A DNA stretch of 64,000 bases from CAJXSN01 sp947492235 (GTDB taxonomy: Bacteria; Pseudomonadota; Alphaproteobacteria; Sphingomonadales; Sphingomonadaceae), in assembly GCF_042492175.1 (NCBI RefSeq), contig NZ_CP170453.1, positions 2,790,001 through 2,854,000 on the forward strand. Direction: 5' to 3'. How positions within the stretch are numbered: the first letter of the stretch is position 1; the number at the start of each line of letters is the position of its first letter. Of this stretch, positions 44,299-55,955 are shown piece after piece. Made by a program: the position numbers and the translations under genes. The notes under the pieces were generated by a model that ran no database searches, was not told where the DNA came from, and saw only the letters and a program-made list of their open reading frames with translations.

Positions 44299-45087
44299 AT
44301 GGGCGGTTCGCATCAATTCACGAAGCTGGCATTGCTGGCCGTCGAGACCGAGCGGGCGCAGCAGGCGGCCGCCGAATTGTCAGCGCAATATGAATTTGTC
44401 GCGCTGGACGATGCCGATGCGGTGGTGGTTCTGGGCGGTGATGGTTTCATGCTCCAGACACTCCACCAGATGCTCGATGACCATCAGCTGAAGCCGGTTT
44501 ACGGCATTAATATGGGAACTGTCGGTTTCCTGATGAACAAGCCGCGCAAGCGGGTGGACCTGCTTTCCTCCGTCAACCGCGCGATCGACCGCGACATCGC
44601 CCCGCTGTGGATGGAAGCCATCACCCAGGACGGCAAGACCCACACCCGGTTTGCCATCAACGAAGTCTCGCTCCTGCGCGAAACCCGCCAGACTGCGAAG
44701 ATCGAGGTCAGCGTGCGCGACAAGGTCCGGATTCAGGAGCTCGTGTGCGACGGTGTGCTGGTGGCCACTCCTGCAGGCTCGACAGCGTATAATTTCAGCG
44801 CCAACGGCCCGATCCTGCCGCTCGATTCCGAATTGATCGCCCTTACCCCGATCAGCGCGTTCCGCCCGCGCCGCTGGCGCGGCGCCGTTCTGCCGGAGCG
44901 CAATGACGTGACGTTCAAAGTGCGCGAGCCCGATAAGCGCCCGGTTGCGGTGGTCGCCGACCAGACCGAATTTCGCGATATCGCGGAAGTCCGCATCTCG
45001 ATCTCCCGCGAACAGCAACTGACGCTGCTGTTCGACAAGGGTCACACGCTGGACGAGCGGATTGTGGCCGAGCAATTCGTCACCTGA
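44299..45087 (+). CDS. nadK: NAD kinase
   Basis: A 262-residue ATP-NAD kinase, the only known source of NADP in most bacteria. The start is taken as the ATG at 44299 because GGAG lies 7 bases ahead; a GTG at 44221 would give 288 residues. The signature GGDG is in VVVLGGDGFMLQTLH, followed by NMGTVGFLMNK and the conserved LVCDGVLVATPAGSTAYNFS. It lies between the EAL gene (divergent) and tRNA-Asn. Confidence 0.95.
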   Translation: MGGSHQFTKLALLAVETERAQQAAAELSAQYEFVALDDADAVVVLGGDGFMLQTLHQMLDDHQLKPVYGINMGTVGFLMNKPRKRVDLLSSVNRAIDRDIAPLWMEAITQDGKTHTRFAINEVSLLRETRQTAKIEVSVRDKVRIQELVCDGVLVATPAGSTAYNFSANGPILPLDSELIALTPISAFRPRRWRGAVLPERNDVTFKVREPDKRPVAVVADQTEFRDIAEVRISISREQQLTLLFDKGHTLDERIVAEQFVT

Positions 45088-45154
45088 ACTCCGGGTATTT
45101 TTCCCGGCGAAGGCAGGTTTTTTGCCTCAAGCTTCATTTGAGCGAGAACGGGCC

Positions 45155-45183
45155 TTGCCAAAGGTTTTACGCCCCCATATAGG
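45155..45183 (+). promoter_or_regulatory. predicted sigma-70 promoter of tRNA-Asn
   Basis: TTGCCA (45155-45160), 17-base spacer, TATAGG (45178-45183). Both boxes and the spacing are identical to those before tRNA-Pro at 8133-8161, while the spacers differ. A start near 45190 leaves a leader of about 30 bases. Confidence 0.5.
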
Positions 45184-45219
45184 CCCAGCCCTGCCCCCTC
45201 CATACCGCTTGGGGGCTGC

Positions 45220-45294
45220 TCCCCGATAGCTCAGCGGTAGAGTAGGTGACTGTTAATCACTTGGTCGTTGGTTCGAATCCAACTCGGGGAGCCA
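45220..45294 (+). tRNA. tRNA-Asn (GTT)
   Basis: A 75-base cloverleaf. The acceptor TCCCCGA pairs with TCGGGGA, the D-arm is TAGCTCAGCGGTAGAG, the anticodon loop CTGTTAA carries GTT (codons AAC/AAT), the T-arm is TTGGTTCGAATCCAA, the discriminator is G and CCA is encoded. Confidence 0.97.
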
Positions 45295-45300
45295 TTTTCT

Positions 45301-46038
45301 TCACATCGAAAGCAGCAAGCGCCCGCCGACCCAGATGGTCAGCGCGGCGGTCAGCATGCGGATGACCCGTGCAGGAAACACTCTTAGCGCGAGCAGGCTT
45401 CCGATCTGTCCGCCGATCACCACCGCGATCATGAGGGGCAGGCCGAATGCTGCGGCTTCGCCAAGCCGGTCGGACCCGTTCTTGAGCAATTGCCCCGCCA
45501 GCCCGAACAAGGAATTGACAAGAATAAAGAGGCTGGCCGTGGCCGCGATCGCACGCGTCTCGTTCCAGCGTGTGAGATGCAGAAGCGGCGCAAGGAATAT
45601 ACCGCCGCCTATGCCCACAAGGCCCGACAAGAACCCCAGCGGAAGAGCGACAACAGGCATAAGCCGCACCCAGCGTGTCGGTGTGTCGCTCTGGCTGCGC
45701 TGAGGGACGAAGAGGGCCAGCCCTGCCAGCACCAGGCAGCCGCCAAGCAGGATGAAGAAAGCATCCTCACGGATCGGTGTCAGCCCGCCAACTAACGCCG
45801 CCGGCGCGGCTAAGGCTGTCAGCAGCAAAGCACCCTTCCACGGCGTTACACCGGCACGGGCAAAGCGGATGCTGCTGCCTGCCACCACCGCGACATTACA
45901 GATCAGTGATAGGATCGGGAGCAATCGGTAATCGAACCCCGAAAGCGCCAGAAGAGCGCTGTAGGTCGAGCCGCCTCCGAACCCGACCGACGCGTAGAGC
46001 AGTGCCGTGACGAAGAAGGCGGCGGCGAGCCAGATCAT
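45301..46038 (-). CDS. TauE/SafE family sulfite/organosulfonate-type permease
   Basis: A 245-residue membrane protein with about eight hydrophobic segments. The N-terminal LLYASVGFGGGSTYSALLAL and the second-half SGLVGIGGGIFLAPLLHL are the two glycine-rich repeats of the TauE/SafE (DUF81) family, which exports sulfite, sulfoacetate or related anions. The substrate is uncertain. The gene sits directly after tRNA-Asn on the other strand, with a sulfotransferase gene just upstream of it on the same strand (33 bases). Confidence 0.87.
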   Translation of the reverse strand: MIWLAAAFFVTALLYASVGFGGGSTYSALLALSGFDYRLLPILSLICNVAVVAGSSIRFARAGVTPWKGALLLTALAAPAALVGGLTPIREDAFFILLGGCLVLAGLALFVPQRSQSDTPTRWVRLMPVVALPLGFLSGLVGIGGGIFLAPLLHLTRWNETRAIAATASLFILVNSLFGLAGQLLKNGSDRLGEAAAFGLPLMIAVVIGGQIGSLLALRVFPARVIRMLTAALTIWVGGRLLLSM

Positions 46039-46071
46039 CAGAAAATTTGGCGCAGGTGATATGCCAAGATC

Positions 46072-46785
46072 TCACCTAGGCACGTCATAGCCAAATCGCT
46101 CGCACACGGGGGCCGCAAGAAACCGGACGGTTTCCACCAATCCATCTGACCCAGCAAACATCCTCTGCGGTCCGGTGTTGCTGGGGCGGAAATGGGCCTT
46201 TGCTGAAAAACTGGCAAACGTTTCACCAAGGCCCGCCAGACCGGGACGTAGCGCCTCAAGTCGGGCGACATCCTCTGCAATATGCTCGTACCGGATCATG
46301 TGATCGACGACATATTCGCCATGACAGTAATACTGCTTCTCGTTCACAGTAACGAATTTTGAATGCGTTCGAGCCCAGTTGGCGAACGCTGCTGGATCGT
46401 CATTCGCGTGACCCTGATTGTAAAACTGCGAAACCAGTACGTCGAAGGGGTCGCGCACGATCGAAACTTTCAAGGCCTTATCGAAGACGCCGGGCGCCAG
46501 TCGTTCCCGCGCTTCATGAGCCGAGGTATGGTTGTAGAATTTGTATGGATAGCGAAGCTCACGGGCAACGGGTTTGAGCTGGCGGCGCGTCAATTCCCAC
46601 GGCCGGTATCGGTAATTGCGCTTGCCAGCATAGCCGCGCCTGATCCGCTCCCGTTCCTCCTCGGGGAGGATAGGCGTGATGATGTCCCCGCGCCCCGCAA
46701 ACCGCGACAGAGCCATCTCGAAAGATGTCCCTGCCACTTTGCGCGGCTTCAAAAACAATACATTATGCTGCTTCAGCAGTATCAA
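46072..46785 (-). CDS. sulfotransferase-like protein 4
   Basis: A 237-residue protein when started at a TTG at 46785, which has AGGGGG about 8 bases upstream. The longer open frame would run into secA, so it is not accepted. PAPS-site features are FLKPRKVAGTSFEMAL, the loop with the catalytic Lys region near the N-terminus as in sulfotransferase_2 and HS2ST-like proteins, and VSIVRDPFDVLVSQFYN as 3'-PB motif. It is remote from the glycan locus but could act on the same polymer. It lies downstream of secA by 61 bases. Confidence 0.7.
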   Translation of the reverse strand: MILLKQHNVLFLKPRKVAGTSFEMALSRFAGRGDIITPILPEEERERIRRGYAGKRNYRYRPWELTRRQLKPVARELRYPYKFYNHTSAHEARERLAPGVFDKALKVSIVRDPFDVLVSQFYNQGHANDDPAAFANWARTHSKFVTVNEKQYYCHGEYVVDHMIRYEHIAEDVARLEALRPGLAGLGETFASFSAKAHFRPSNTGPQRMFAGSDGLVETVRFLAAPVCERFGYDVPR

Positions 46786-46846
46786 GTGTGAAGCCCCCTG
46801 CAACCTCGCTGGCGAGTAGGCGGCGCGATTGCCGCCCACATTTCCC

Positions 46847-49588
<2,742 letters not shown>

Positions 49589-49687
49589 GAACTGTCCACC
49601 TTGGCGTAAGAATTTTGAACGAATTACGGGAGATGCGCGCCGGTCCTGATGCGGACGGCGAGGCTGATAGTCTTGCGCTGGTGCGGC

Positions 49688-49960
49688 TTAGGTGTGCGCG
49701 CGGTCGATCCGCAGGCGCACGGGCGGCACTTCCGGGCAGAACCGGGTTGCGGGTTCTGCATGCGGGAATGCACTGGTCAGGCTTCGCTTCGATGCCACGC
49801 CATGGATCATTGCGGCGGGTGCGGCTTGCAGGCTCTGATCCGCAAGAGCGCTCGCTTCACAAGCTGCAGCTGCGCCTTGCGCTGGCTGCGCCTGCACCGG
49901 CGCGCCGATAACGGCAAAGCCGCTCAATACGGCAAGCAGGGTGAGGAAACGGCGCATCAT
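49688..49960 (-). CDS. small exported protein of unknown function, 90 aa
   Basis: The only reading frame with protein-like character in the 467-base gap between secA and argJ. From the ATG at 49960 it begins MMRRFLTLLAVLSGFAV with a plausible Sec signal peptide ending near APVQAQ. The mature part is Ala-rich with two cysteines (AAACEAS, RFCPEV) and ends PPVRLRIDRAHT. The two Cys could form a disulfide. The ribosome binding site is poor (GGGCGA). No family is recognised; it could be lineage-specific. It ends 99 bases upstream of the secA start, co-directional. Confidence 0.5.
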   Translation of the reverse strand: MMRRFLTLLAVLSGFAVIGAPVQAQPAQGAAAACEASALADQSLQAAPAAMIHGVASKRSLTSAFPHAEPATRFCPEVPPVRLRIDRAHT

Positions 49961-50055
49961 TGTGTCGCCCAGATAGGGAGGGTTTCCTAACAAGTCCATG
50001 CAGGGCCGATCCTAGGTCTGGAAAAAGACCCCGCGCTGGCATAGTCGCTGCGCCT

Positions 50056-51282
50056 ATGGACCTTGCCCCCTCCCCGCTCGCTCGCCCTTTTCCCGAATTG
50101 CCGGCCATCGCAGGCGTTACACTGCGAACCGTGCGTGCCGGGTATAAAGACTGGGACCGCGCGGACCTGACCTTAGCGGAGCTGAGCGAAGGCACTGCTG
50201 TGGCAGGCGTCTTCACCCAAAGCGCGTGCGCCTCCAGCGAGGTGGAACTGGGCCGCGAGCAGGTGAAGTCCGGGCGGGCGCGGGCACTGGTGGTCAACGC
50301 CGGGAATGCCAACGCCTTCACCGGATATCGCGGGCGCGAGGCGGTGGAAGCCATCATGGAGCAAGTCGCGGGCGGCATCGGCTGCTCACGCGAAGAGGTG
50401 TTCGTCTCCTCCACCGGCGTGATCGGAGTGCCGCTGCCCAAGGACGTGGCTGTCGCCGGTGTAGATACCGCAATGACGGCGGAGCCGGTCGGCTGGGAAG
50501 CAGCCGCCAAGGCCATCGGGACGACCGATACCTTTACCAAGGGCGCAGGCGCTGCGGCGATGGTAGGCAGACAGCGCGTGGAGCTGTCCGGGATTATCAA
50601 AGGCAGCGGCATGATCGCGCCGGATATGGCGACGATGCTGGGCTATATCTTCACCGATGCAGCAGTGGAGCCAGCCTTCCTCCAGCAACTTCTGGGCGAG
50701 ATCAACGCGCGGACTTTTTCCTGCATCACGGTCGACGGAGACACCTCGACCAGCGACACGGTGCTGGTTTTCGCCACAGGCAAGGCTAGCAATGTGCCTT
50801 TGGCTTCCTTCGATGATGCGGGGGCTGACGCCTTTGCCGCAGCCTTGGAGCAGGTCTGCGGCGAGCTGGCGCAATTGGTGGTGCGCGACGGCGAAGGCGC
50901 GAGCAAATTTATCGAGGTGTCCGTCACCGGTGCGGCTAGCAATGACAGCGCGCGCCGCGTGGGCATGGCGATTGCCAATTCGCCGCTGGTGAAAACTGCG
51001 ATTGCCGGAGAAGACGCGAATTGGGGCCGCGTCGTCATGGCCGTGGGCAAGGCGGGCGAGCCAGCTGACCGCGACAAACTTTCCATCGGATTTGGCGGAC
51101 ACTGGGCCGCACGCGACGGGCAACCGGTGGATGATTTCGACGAAGCTCCTCTTGCGGCGCATTTGAAGGGAGAGGACATTACCGTAGAAGTCGATCTCGG
51201 AATAGGCGATGGCCGCGCCTCTGTGTGGACCTGTGATCTCACCCATGGCTACATCGCCATCAACGCGGATTACCGCTCGTGA
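50056..51282 (+). CDS. argJ: bifunctional ornithine acetyltransferase / N-acetylglutamate synthase
   Basis: A 408-residue arginine-biosynthesis enzyme that recycles the acetyl group from acetylornithine to glutamate. The start is the ATG at 50056 (MDLAPSPLARPFPELP). The protein self-cleaves before the Thr in PDMATMLGYIFTDAA. Other blocks are VFTQSACASSEVELGR, NAGNANAFTGYRG and SSTGVIGVPLPKD. The C-terminal NSPLVKTAIAGEDANWGRV is also conserved. It overlaps the next gene by four bases. Confidence 0.96.
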   Translation: MDLAPSPLARPFPELPAIAGVTLRTVRAGYKDWDRADLTLAELSEGTAVAGVFTQSACASSEVELGREQVKSGRARALVVNAGNANAFTGYRGREAVEAIMEQVAGGIGCSREEVFVSSTGVIGVPLPKDVAVAGVDTAMTAEPVGWEAAAKAIGTTDTFTKGAGAAAMVGRQRVELSGIIKGSGMIAPDMATMLGYIFTDAAVEPAFLQQLLGEINARTFSCITVDGDTSTSDTVLVFATGKASNVPLASFDDAGADAFAAALEQVCGELAQLVVRDGEGASKFIEVSVTGAASNDSARRVGMAIANSPLVKTAIAGEDANWGRVVMAVGKAGEPADRDKLSIGFGGHWAARDGQPVDDFDEAPLAAHLKGEDITVEVDLGIGDGRASVWTCDLTHGYIAINADYRS

Positions 51283-52085
51283 ACGCGCTCGACCGCCAGA
51301 TCGAGACGCTGACAAAGCGCGTCACTCAGGAGGTTATCCTCCCGCGCTTCCAAAACCTAGCCAAGGGCGAAATTGTCGAGAAGGCTTCCGACGATCTCGT
51401 CACCATCGCCGACCGCGAGGCAGAGGTGATGCTGGCCGAGGGGCTCGCCGCTATCGATGAAGGTCCGGCGATTGTCGGGGAGGAAGCGGTCCATGCCGAT
51501 CCATCCATCATGGATGCGCTATCGGGCGATTGCTGGATTATCGACCCGATCGACGGGACGCATAATTTTGCCCACGGACAGCCGCCCTTTGGCATCATCA
51601 TCGCGCGATCCTCCGGCGGACTGTGCCAATCGGGCTGGATTCTTGATTGCCTATCGGGCCGGTTCTGCTCGGCGCATCTGGGCCAAGGCGCACAGGTCAA
51701 TGGCGAGACAATAAACTCTCAGCCAACCGGGGCCGGAGCCAAGCCGATTGCCGCCATTTCGATGATGTTTCTGACCGAGGAACAGCAGGAAATGGTCAAC
51801 CGCACCATCGCGCCGCACTACGATCTGGTCGATATACCGCGCTGTGCCGCCGAGCAATATCCGCGCCTCGCGCTGGGTCAGAACGACGTCTCCAGCTTCA
51901 AACGGACGCTCCCGTGGGACCACGCCGCCGGCATTTTGTGGCTGAACGAAGCGGGCGGGAAAGCGGCCCGCGTCGATGGCACCGAATACCGGGTGGACGA
52001 GCCCGATAAGCCGGGACTTATCGGAGCCTCGTCCCCCGAAATATTCGATGCGTTTGTCGCCCGGTTGCAGGCGAACCGCAGCTAG
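51279..52085 (+). CDS. inositol-monophosphatase-family phosphatase
   Basis: A 268-residue Mg-dependent sugar-phosphate phosphatase. It begins with a GTG that overlaps the argJ stop by four bases (GTGA). Metal and substrate residues are seen in VGEEAVH, the signature WIIDPIDGTHNFAHG and LPWDHAAGILWLNEAGG. The family includes inositol monophosphatase, histidinol-phosphatase (HisN type) and CysQ. Coupling to argJ hints at an amino-acid role but does not decide it. It ends one base before the convergent trxA. Confidence 0.88.
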   Translation: MNALDRQIETLTKRVTQEVILPRFQNLAKGEIVEKASDDLVTIADREAEVMLAEGLAAIDEGPAIVGEEAVHADPSIMDALSGDCWIIDPIDGTHNFAHGQPPFGIIIARSSGGLCQSGWILDCLSGRFCSAHLGQGAQVNGETINSQPTGAGAKPIAAISMMFLTEEQQEMVNRTIAPHYDLVDIPRCAAEQYPRLALGQNDVSSFKRTLPWDHAAGILWLNEAGGKAARVDGTEYRVDEPDKPGLIGASSPEIFDAFVARLQANRS

Positions 52086-52086
52086 A

Positions 52087-52407
52087 TCAGAGCTGCTCTT
52101 CGATCCAGGACTTGAGCTGGTTCTTGGGGGCCGCGCCGGTCATTTCGGCAATCTTCTCGCCGCCTTTGTAAAGCGCCAGATAGGGAATGCCGCGCACGCC
52201 CAGCTGGCTGGGAGTGTCAGTGTTTTCCATGATGTCCATCTTGGTGATCTTGATCTTGTCACCCAGTTCGTCGCTGATTTCTTCCAGCGAGGGACCGATC
52301 ATCTTGCACGGCCCGCACCATTCGGCCCAGAAATCGACCAAAACGGGGGTTTCGCTGTCGAGGACATCGGCCTTGAAGCTGGCATCGGTTACGGCGGTGG
52401 TGGCCAT
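52087..52407 (-). CDS. trxA: thioredoxin
   Basis: A 106-residue thioredoxin with the redox-active site WCGPC (30-34) in DFWAEWCGPCKMIGPS and the cis-Pro segment RGIPYLALYKGG. It reduces protein disulfides in the cytoplasm. A strong AGGAGA lies 8 bases before the ATG. It follows addA after 47 bases, so it may be read with the addAB run and also from its own promoter. Confidence 0.97.
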   Translation of the reverse strand: MATTAVTDASFKADVLDSETPVLVDFWAEWCGPCKMIGPSLEEISDELGDKIKITKMDIMENTDTPSQLGVRGIPYLALYKGGEKIAEMTGAAPKNQLKSWIEEQL

Positions 52408-52454
52408 GATTGGTTCTCCTAATTGGTTGCACCCTATTTAGGATGCCTGTTCGC

Positions 52455-55400
52455 TTACTCAACGCGATTGGTGACAAAGCTTTCCTGCGTCCCCTGCAAA
52501 TCGGTTTTGTGGGCGGCCTTGTGCGGGGCCAGAACTGCATCATCCAGAACGAACAATTGCGGCGTATGGGTGAATAGCACCCCGGCCTGCACGGCGCGCC
52601 CGGGATAGATTGCCTCCAGCACAGCAACGTAAGCGGCCATTTGCGCGGTAATGGAGCGCGAGATATCAGCTGCGCTTGCAGGCGGCCTACGGGCGGTCTT
52701 GTAGTCGACCACCAGAATGCGCTCAGGCGTCACCAGCAGACGGTCGGCGGTGCCGTTGATCACCTTGCCCCCGACGATGGCCGCAAGAGGAACCTCCGCC
52801 AGCGATTGCGGGCTGAATAGCTGCGAGAAAGAGGGGTCATCCAGCACGGCCAGAGCTGAGCGAAGCATCTCCTCTTGCGCTGCTTGATCGAAATCACCCG
52901 CTTGCCGCGCGAGCCACAGGCGGCCCGCTTCCTCGCGGCTTTTTTCGGCAACGTCAGGCAGGCGTTCCAGCAACCCGTGAATTACCGTTCCACGCCGTGC
53001 CGCCTGCGCAGCCACTTCCGGCGGCAAGGGAGGATCGGCCCCGCGCTCATCCCCAGCAGAGGATGGCGCGAGAGGGCGCGGTGGGCGCGGTTCGGGGACC
53101 ACTGGAGTAGTCGCCCAGTTCGGCAAAGCAGGTGAAGTGGCTTTAGCAGGTTCAGCCTCAGTCTGCGCAGCCACCGGATCGGGCAATTGCCCATACCCAG
53201 CGCTCGCCCCCCAAATATCGTCATCGACAAATTCGCCTTCGACCAGCGGTTCCAGCCGGGCATACCAGCTGTCTTCGTTAGGCGCCTTCTCGCGCAGACC
53301 CAGCGCGCCGCCGACATACAGCGCCTCTTCCGCGCGGGTCATTGCGACATAGAGCAGACGCCAGTGTTCCTGCAGCTCTTCCTTTTTGCGCTTCTCGTCC
53401 TCGTCGGACAACGGGCCCAGCACGTCCTCCTTGCCCAGCGGCGGCAGTGGCAGGGCCGCATCGCCGCCCTCCTCCTCTGCCAGCGACAATCCGGAAGACC
53501 GCGAAGCGTGTGGATTTCCCGTGGCATCGGCAAGAATGACAATCGGCGATTGCAGGCCCTTGGACCCGTGCACGGTCATGACCCTTACCAGCGACTCGCC
53601 GCCACCGGCCTCGCGCTTGACCTCGCCCTCGCCCGCATCGAACCATTGGAGGAAGCCTGTCAGGCTCGCGGTGTGCGACGCCGAATAGGCAAACGCAGCG
53701 TTCAGCAATTCATCGATCGGGTCATTCGCTTCGCTGCCCAATCGGGCCACCAGCTTAAGGCGGCCCTGCCACGGCCCCGAAAGCATCCAGTGGAGCAGCG
53801 CCTCAGGCGGTTCGAAATCGACTTGCGCCAGCAAATCGCCGAGGCGCGCAACCGTGTCACGCACCAGCGGCGCGTCACTGCGCCCCAGATGATCCCACAG
53901 CCGCTGTCCGCGTGGCCGGTGCCCGTGCTCCAGCAAGTCTTCCTGCGACCATCCGCCCAGCGGCGACACGAGCACATTCGCCAGATTGAGATCGTCCAGC
54001 GGATTGACCGCAAACCGCAGCGCCGCGACCAGATCCTTCACCGCCAGCGGTGCTCCCAGCCTCAACCGGTCCACACCCGCCACCGGCACTCCTGCCGCAT
54101 GCAGGCGGGCAACGATCAACCCAGCGAGTTCCTTGCGCTTGCGGACCAGCACCATGATGTCACCCGGCCCGGCATTGCGGCGCTTGCCCTTGGCCAGAGG
54201 GTGGCCTTCGTCGAGCCACTTCTTGACCTGCTTGGCGATCCCGTCTGCCATGCGTCGCTCGACAGGTGGCAGCCAGCTGTCATCGGGCGCATTGTCGGCC
54301 TCGTCCCTGTCTTCTTCTTGCGCGCTGACCGGCCACCAAAGCTGGACAAATCCCGCCTGCTCGGCCCCGCGATGGTTACTGGGCGGTTCCTGCAAACCCA
54401 GCTCCTCCCACCCTACCGCACCAATCGCCGCATCGACGAAATCGAGCACCGGCTGCGTGGTGCGGAAACTGCGGTCCAGATCAAGGTCTTGCAGATCGCG
54501 CAAAGCAATCGGGGGCTCGGACCGGCTATCCCGCGCATAGTCCCGCGCTGCCGCAGCGGCCTTGGCAATTTGCGCCTTGTAGGCTTCCTTGGCCGCTGCG
54601 AAATTTTCCGGGCTGGTGCCTTGGAAGCGGAAGATTGCCTGCTTGTAATCGCCCACCACGAAGATCGTCCGCAGCTTCCCGTCGCGCTGGCCGATACCGG
54701 TGAAGAAGTCTCCCGTCAGAGCCTTCACAATGGACCACTGCGCCTCGTTGGTATCCTGCGCCTCATCCACCAGAATATGGTCAAACTGCCGGTCCAGCTT
54801 GAAGCGAATCCAGTCGGACATCCCGCTTTTGCCGAGCAAGTCCGCAGCGCGGCGAATCTGGTCATCGAAATCGATCAGACCCTCGCGTTCCTTGGCCTCT
54901 TCCCACGCCAGAGCAAAGGACCGGCCCAATTCCAAGGCCGGGGCGAGCCATTCGGCCAGCGCCAGCAGCCGTGCCTGTTGCTCGATCACCTCCAGATTGG
55001 CCCGCACCCGCTCGACCGGCTCACCATAGCCGGGATCGATTTTCAGGACATTCTTAAGCGATTTCGGCTCCCCCTTCAGGGTGAACAGAGTGCCCGAGAA
55101 GCCATCCAGAGTGCGATACCGCTCTTCCGGCTCGGCAGCCAACCACTGGTCGATGAAGTCAGTTGCCTCGCCCGCCGTCTTCGTACCCCATGCTGCCAGA
55201 GATTCCCGACAGTGACGCAAGGCAGCGATATCGAAATCGGCATCGCTGCACTGCCCGGCAAGAGAGGCTTCTTCCAGATCGGCAGGTAATCCGAACAGGC
55301 GTTTCAGGCGCGATGCCATGGGCGGAACCCATGCGGCAGGCCCGTTCCACGCCGCACGCGCACCGGCGCATTGCATGAGCCAGCCCAAGGCTCCGTCTGG

Positions 55401-55955
55401 GCCAAGGCGCACGCTGAGATCGGCCAGCGCCTCGCGCTCGGCCTCGGTGCCATTGGCGATGACTTGCGTCAGCACTTCGCGCGACAACAAAACGCGGTCG
55501 CGGTCTTCCATTGCCACAGTGCCCGGCAGCAGATCGGCCTCTTCGGGAAATGCCGCGAGCAAATATTGCGAGAATGCGTAAATCGTGTCGATCCGGAGGC
55601 CGCCGCCCGGGCAATCGAGCACCTGTGCAAACAGCATCCGCGCGCGCCGCAGCGTGGCCGGATCGGCGGGCGCACCGATATCGCCCAGCTCTCCGGCCAG
55701 CTTGACCTCGTCCAGCATGACCCAGCGGGCCAGCACATCATTGACCCGCGTGGCCATCTCCGCCGCGCCGGCCTTCGTAAAGGTTAGGCAAAGCAGGCTT
55801 TCAGGGCGGCAATCCTCTTGCAACAAAAGACGCAGCACCCGCGCGGACAACACCTGCGTCTTGCCGGTGCCCGCGCTCGCCGAGAGCCACACGCTGTCCG
55901 AAGGGTTTACCGCATCGGCCTGGCTGCCCTCGAGCTTATAGACTTCACCGCTCAT
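52455..55955 (-). CDS. addA: double-strand break repair helicase-nuclease AddA
   Basis: An 1166-residue UvrD-like helicase with a C-terminal RecB-family nuclease. Motif I is WLSASAGTGKTQVLSAR, motif II HILVDEAQDTNEAQW, motif III FVVGDYKQAIFRFQGTSP and motif V RVMTVHGSKGLQSPIV. The nuclease site is ILVVDYKTARRPP near the C-terminus. With AddB it resects DNA ends for RecA loading. It overlaps addB by four bases (ATGA). Confidence 0.96.
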   Translation of the reverse strand: MSGEVYKLEGSQADAVNPSDSVWLSASAGTGKTQVLSARVLRLLLQEDCRPESLLCLTFTKAGAAEMATRVNDVLARWVMLDEVKLAGELGDIGAPADPATLRRARMLFAQVLDCPGGGLRIDTIYAFSQYLLAAFPEEADLLPGTVAMEDRDRVLLSREVLTQVIANGTEAEREALADLSVRLGPDGALGWLMQCAGARAAWNGPAAWVPPMASRLKRLFGLPADLEEASLAGQCSDADFDIAALRHCRESLAAWGTKTAGEATDFIDQWLAAEPEERYRTLDGFSGTLFTLKGEPKSLKNVLKIDPGYGEPVERVRANLEVIEQQARLLALAEWLAPALELGRSFALAWEEAKEREGLIDFDDQIRRAADLLGKSGMSDWIRFKLDRQFDHILVDEAQDTNEAQWSIVKALTGDFFTGIGQRDGKLRTIFVVGDYKQAIFRFQGTSPENFAAAKEAYKAQIAKAAAAARDYARDSRSEPPIALRDLQDLDLDRSFRTTQPVLDFVDAAIGAVGWEELGLQEPPSNHRGAEQAGFVQLWWPVSAQEEDRDEADNAPDDSWLPPVERRMADGIAKQVKKWLDEGHPLAKGKRRNAGPGDIMVLVRKRKELAGLIVARLHAAGVPVAGVDRLRLGAPLAVKDLVAALRFAVNPLDDLNLANVLVSPLGGWSQEDLLEHGHRPRGQRLWDHLGRSDAPLVRDTVARLGDLLAQVDFEPPEALLHWMLSGPWQGRLKLVARLGSEANDPIDELLNAAFAYSASHTASLTGFLQWFDAGEGEVKREAGGGESLVRVMTVHGSKGLQSPIVILADATGNPHASRSSGLSLAEEEGGDAALPLPPLGKEDVLGPLSDEDEKRKKEELQEHWRLLYVAMTRAEEALYVGGALGLREKAPNEDSWYARLEPLVEGEFVDDDIWGASAGYGQLPDPVAAQTEAEPAKATSPALPNWATTPVVPEPRPPRPLAPSSAGDERGADPPLPPEVAAQAARRGTVIHGLLERLPDVAEKSREEAGRLWLARQAGDFDQAAQEEMLRSALAVLDDPSFSQLFSPQSLAEVPLAAIVGGKVINGTADRLLVTPERILVVDYKTARRPPASAADISRSITAQMAAYVAVLEAIYPGRAVQAGVLFTHTPQLFVLDDAVLAPHKAAHKTDLQGTQESFVTNRVE

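Noticed and set aside
45089..45150. Two or three short hairpins after nadK, including CCGGG-tattttt-CCCGG and AGGCA/TGCCT
   Set aside because: Stems of only five base pairs with the T-runs inside the loops rather than after the stem; not convincing as terminators.
53187..55289. 700-codon plus-strand open frame opposite addA
   Set aside because: Shadow of addA: low complexity Arg/Gln/His content, no signal, no ribosome binding site, no motif. The same applies to the frames at 37481-39157 (recG), 47279-48946 (secA) and 56297-57889 (addB).
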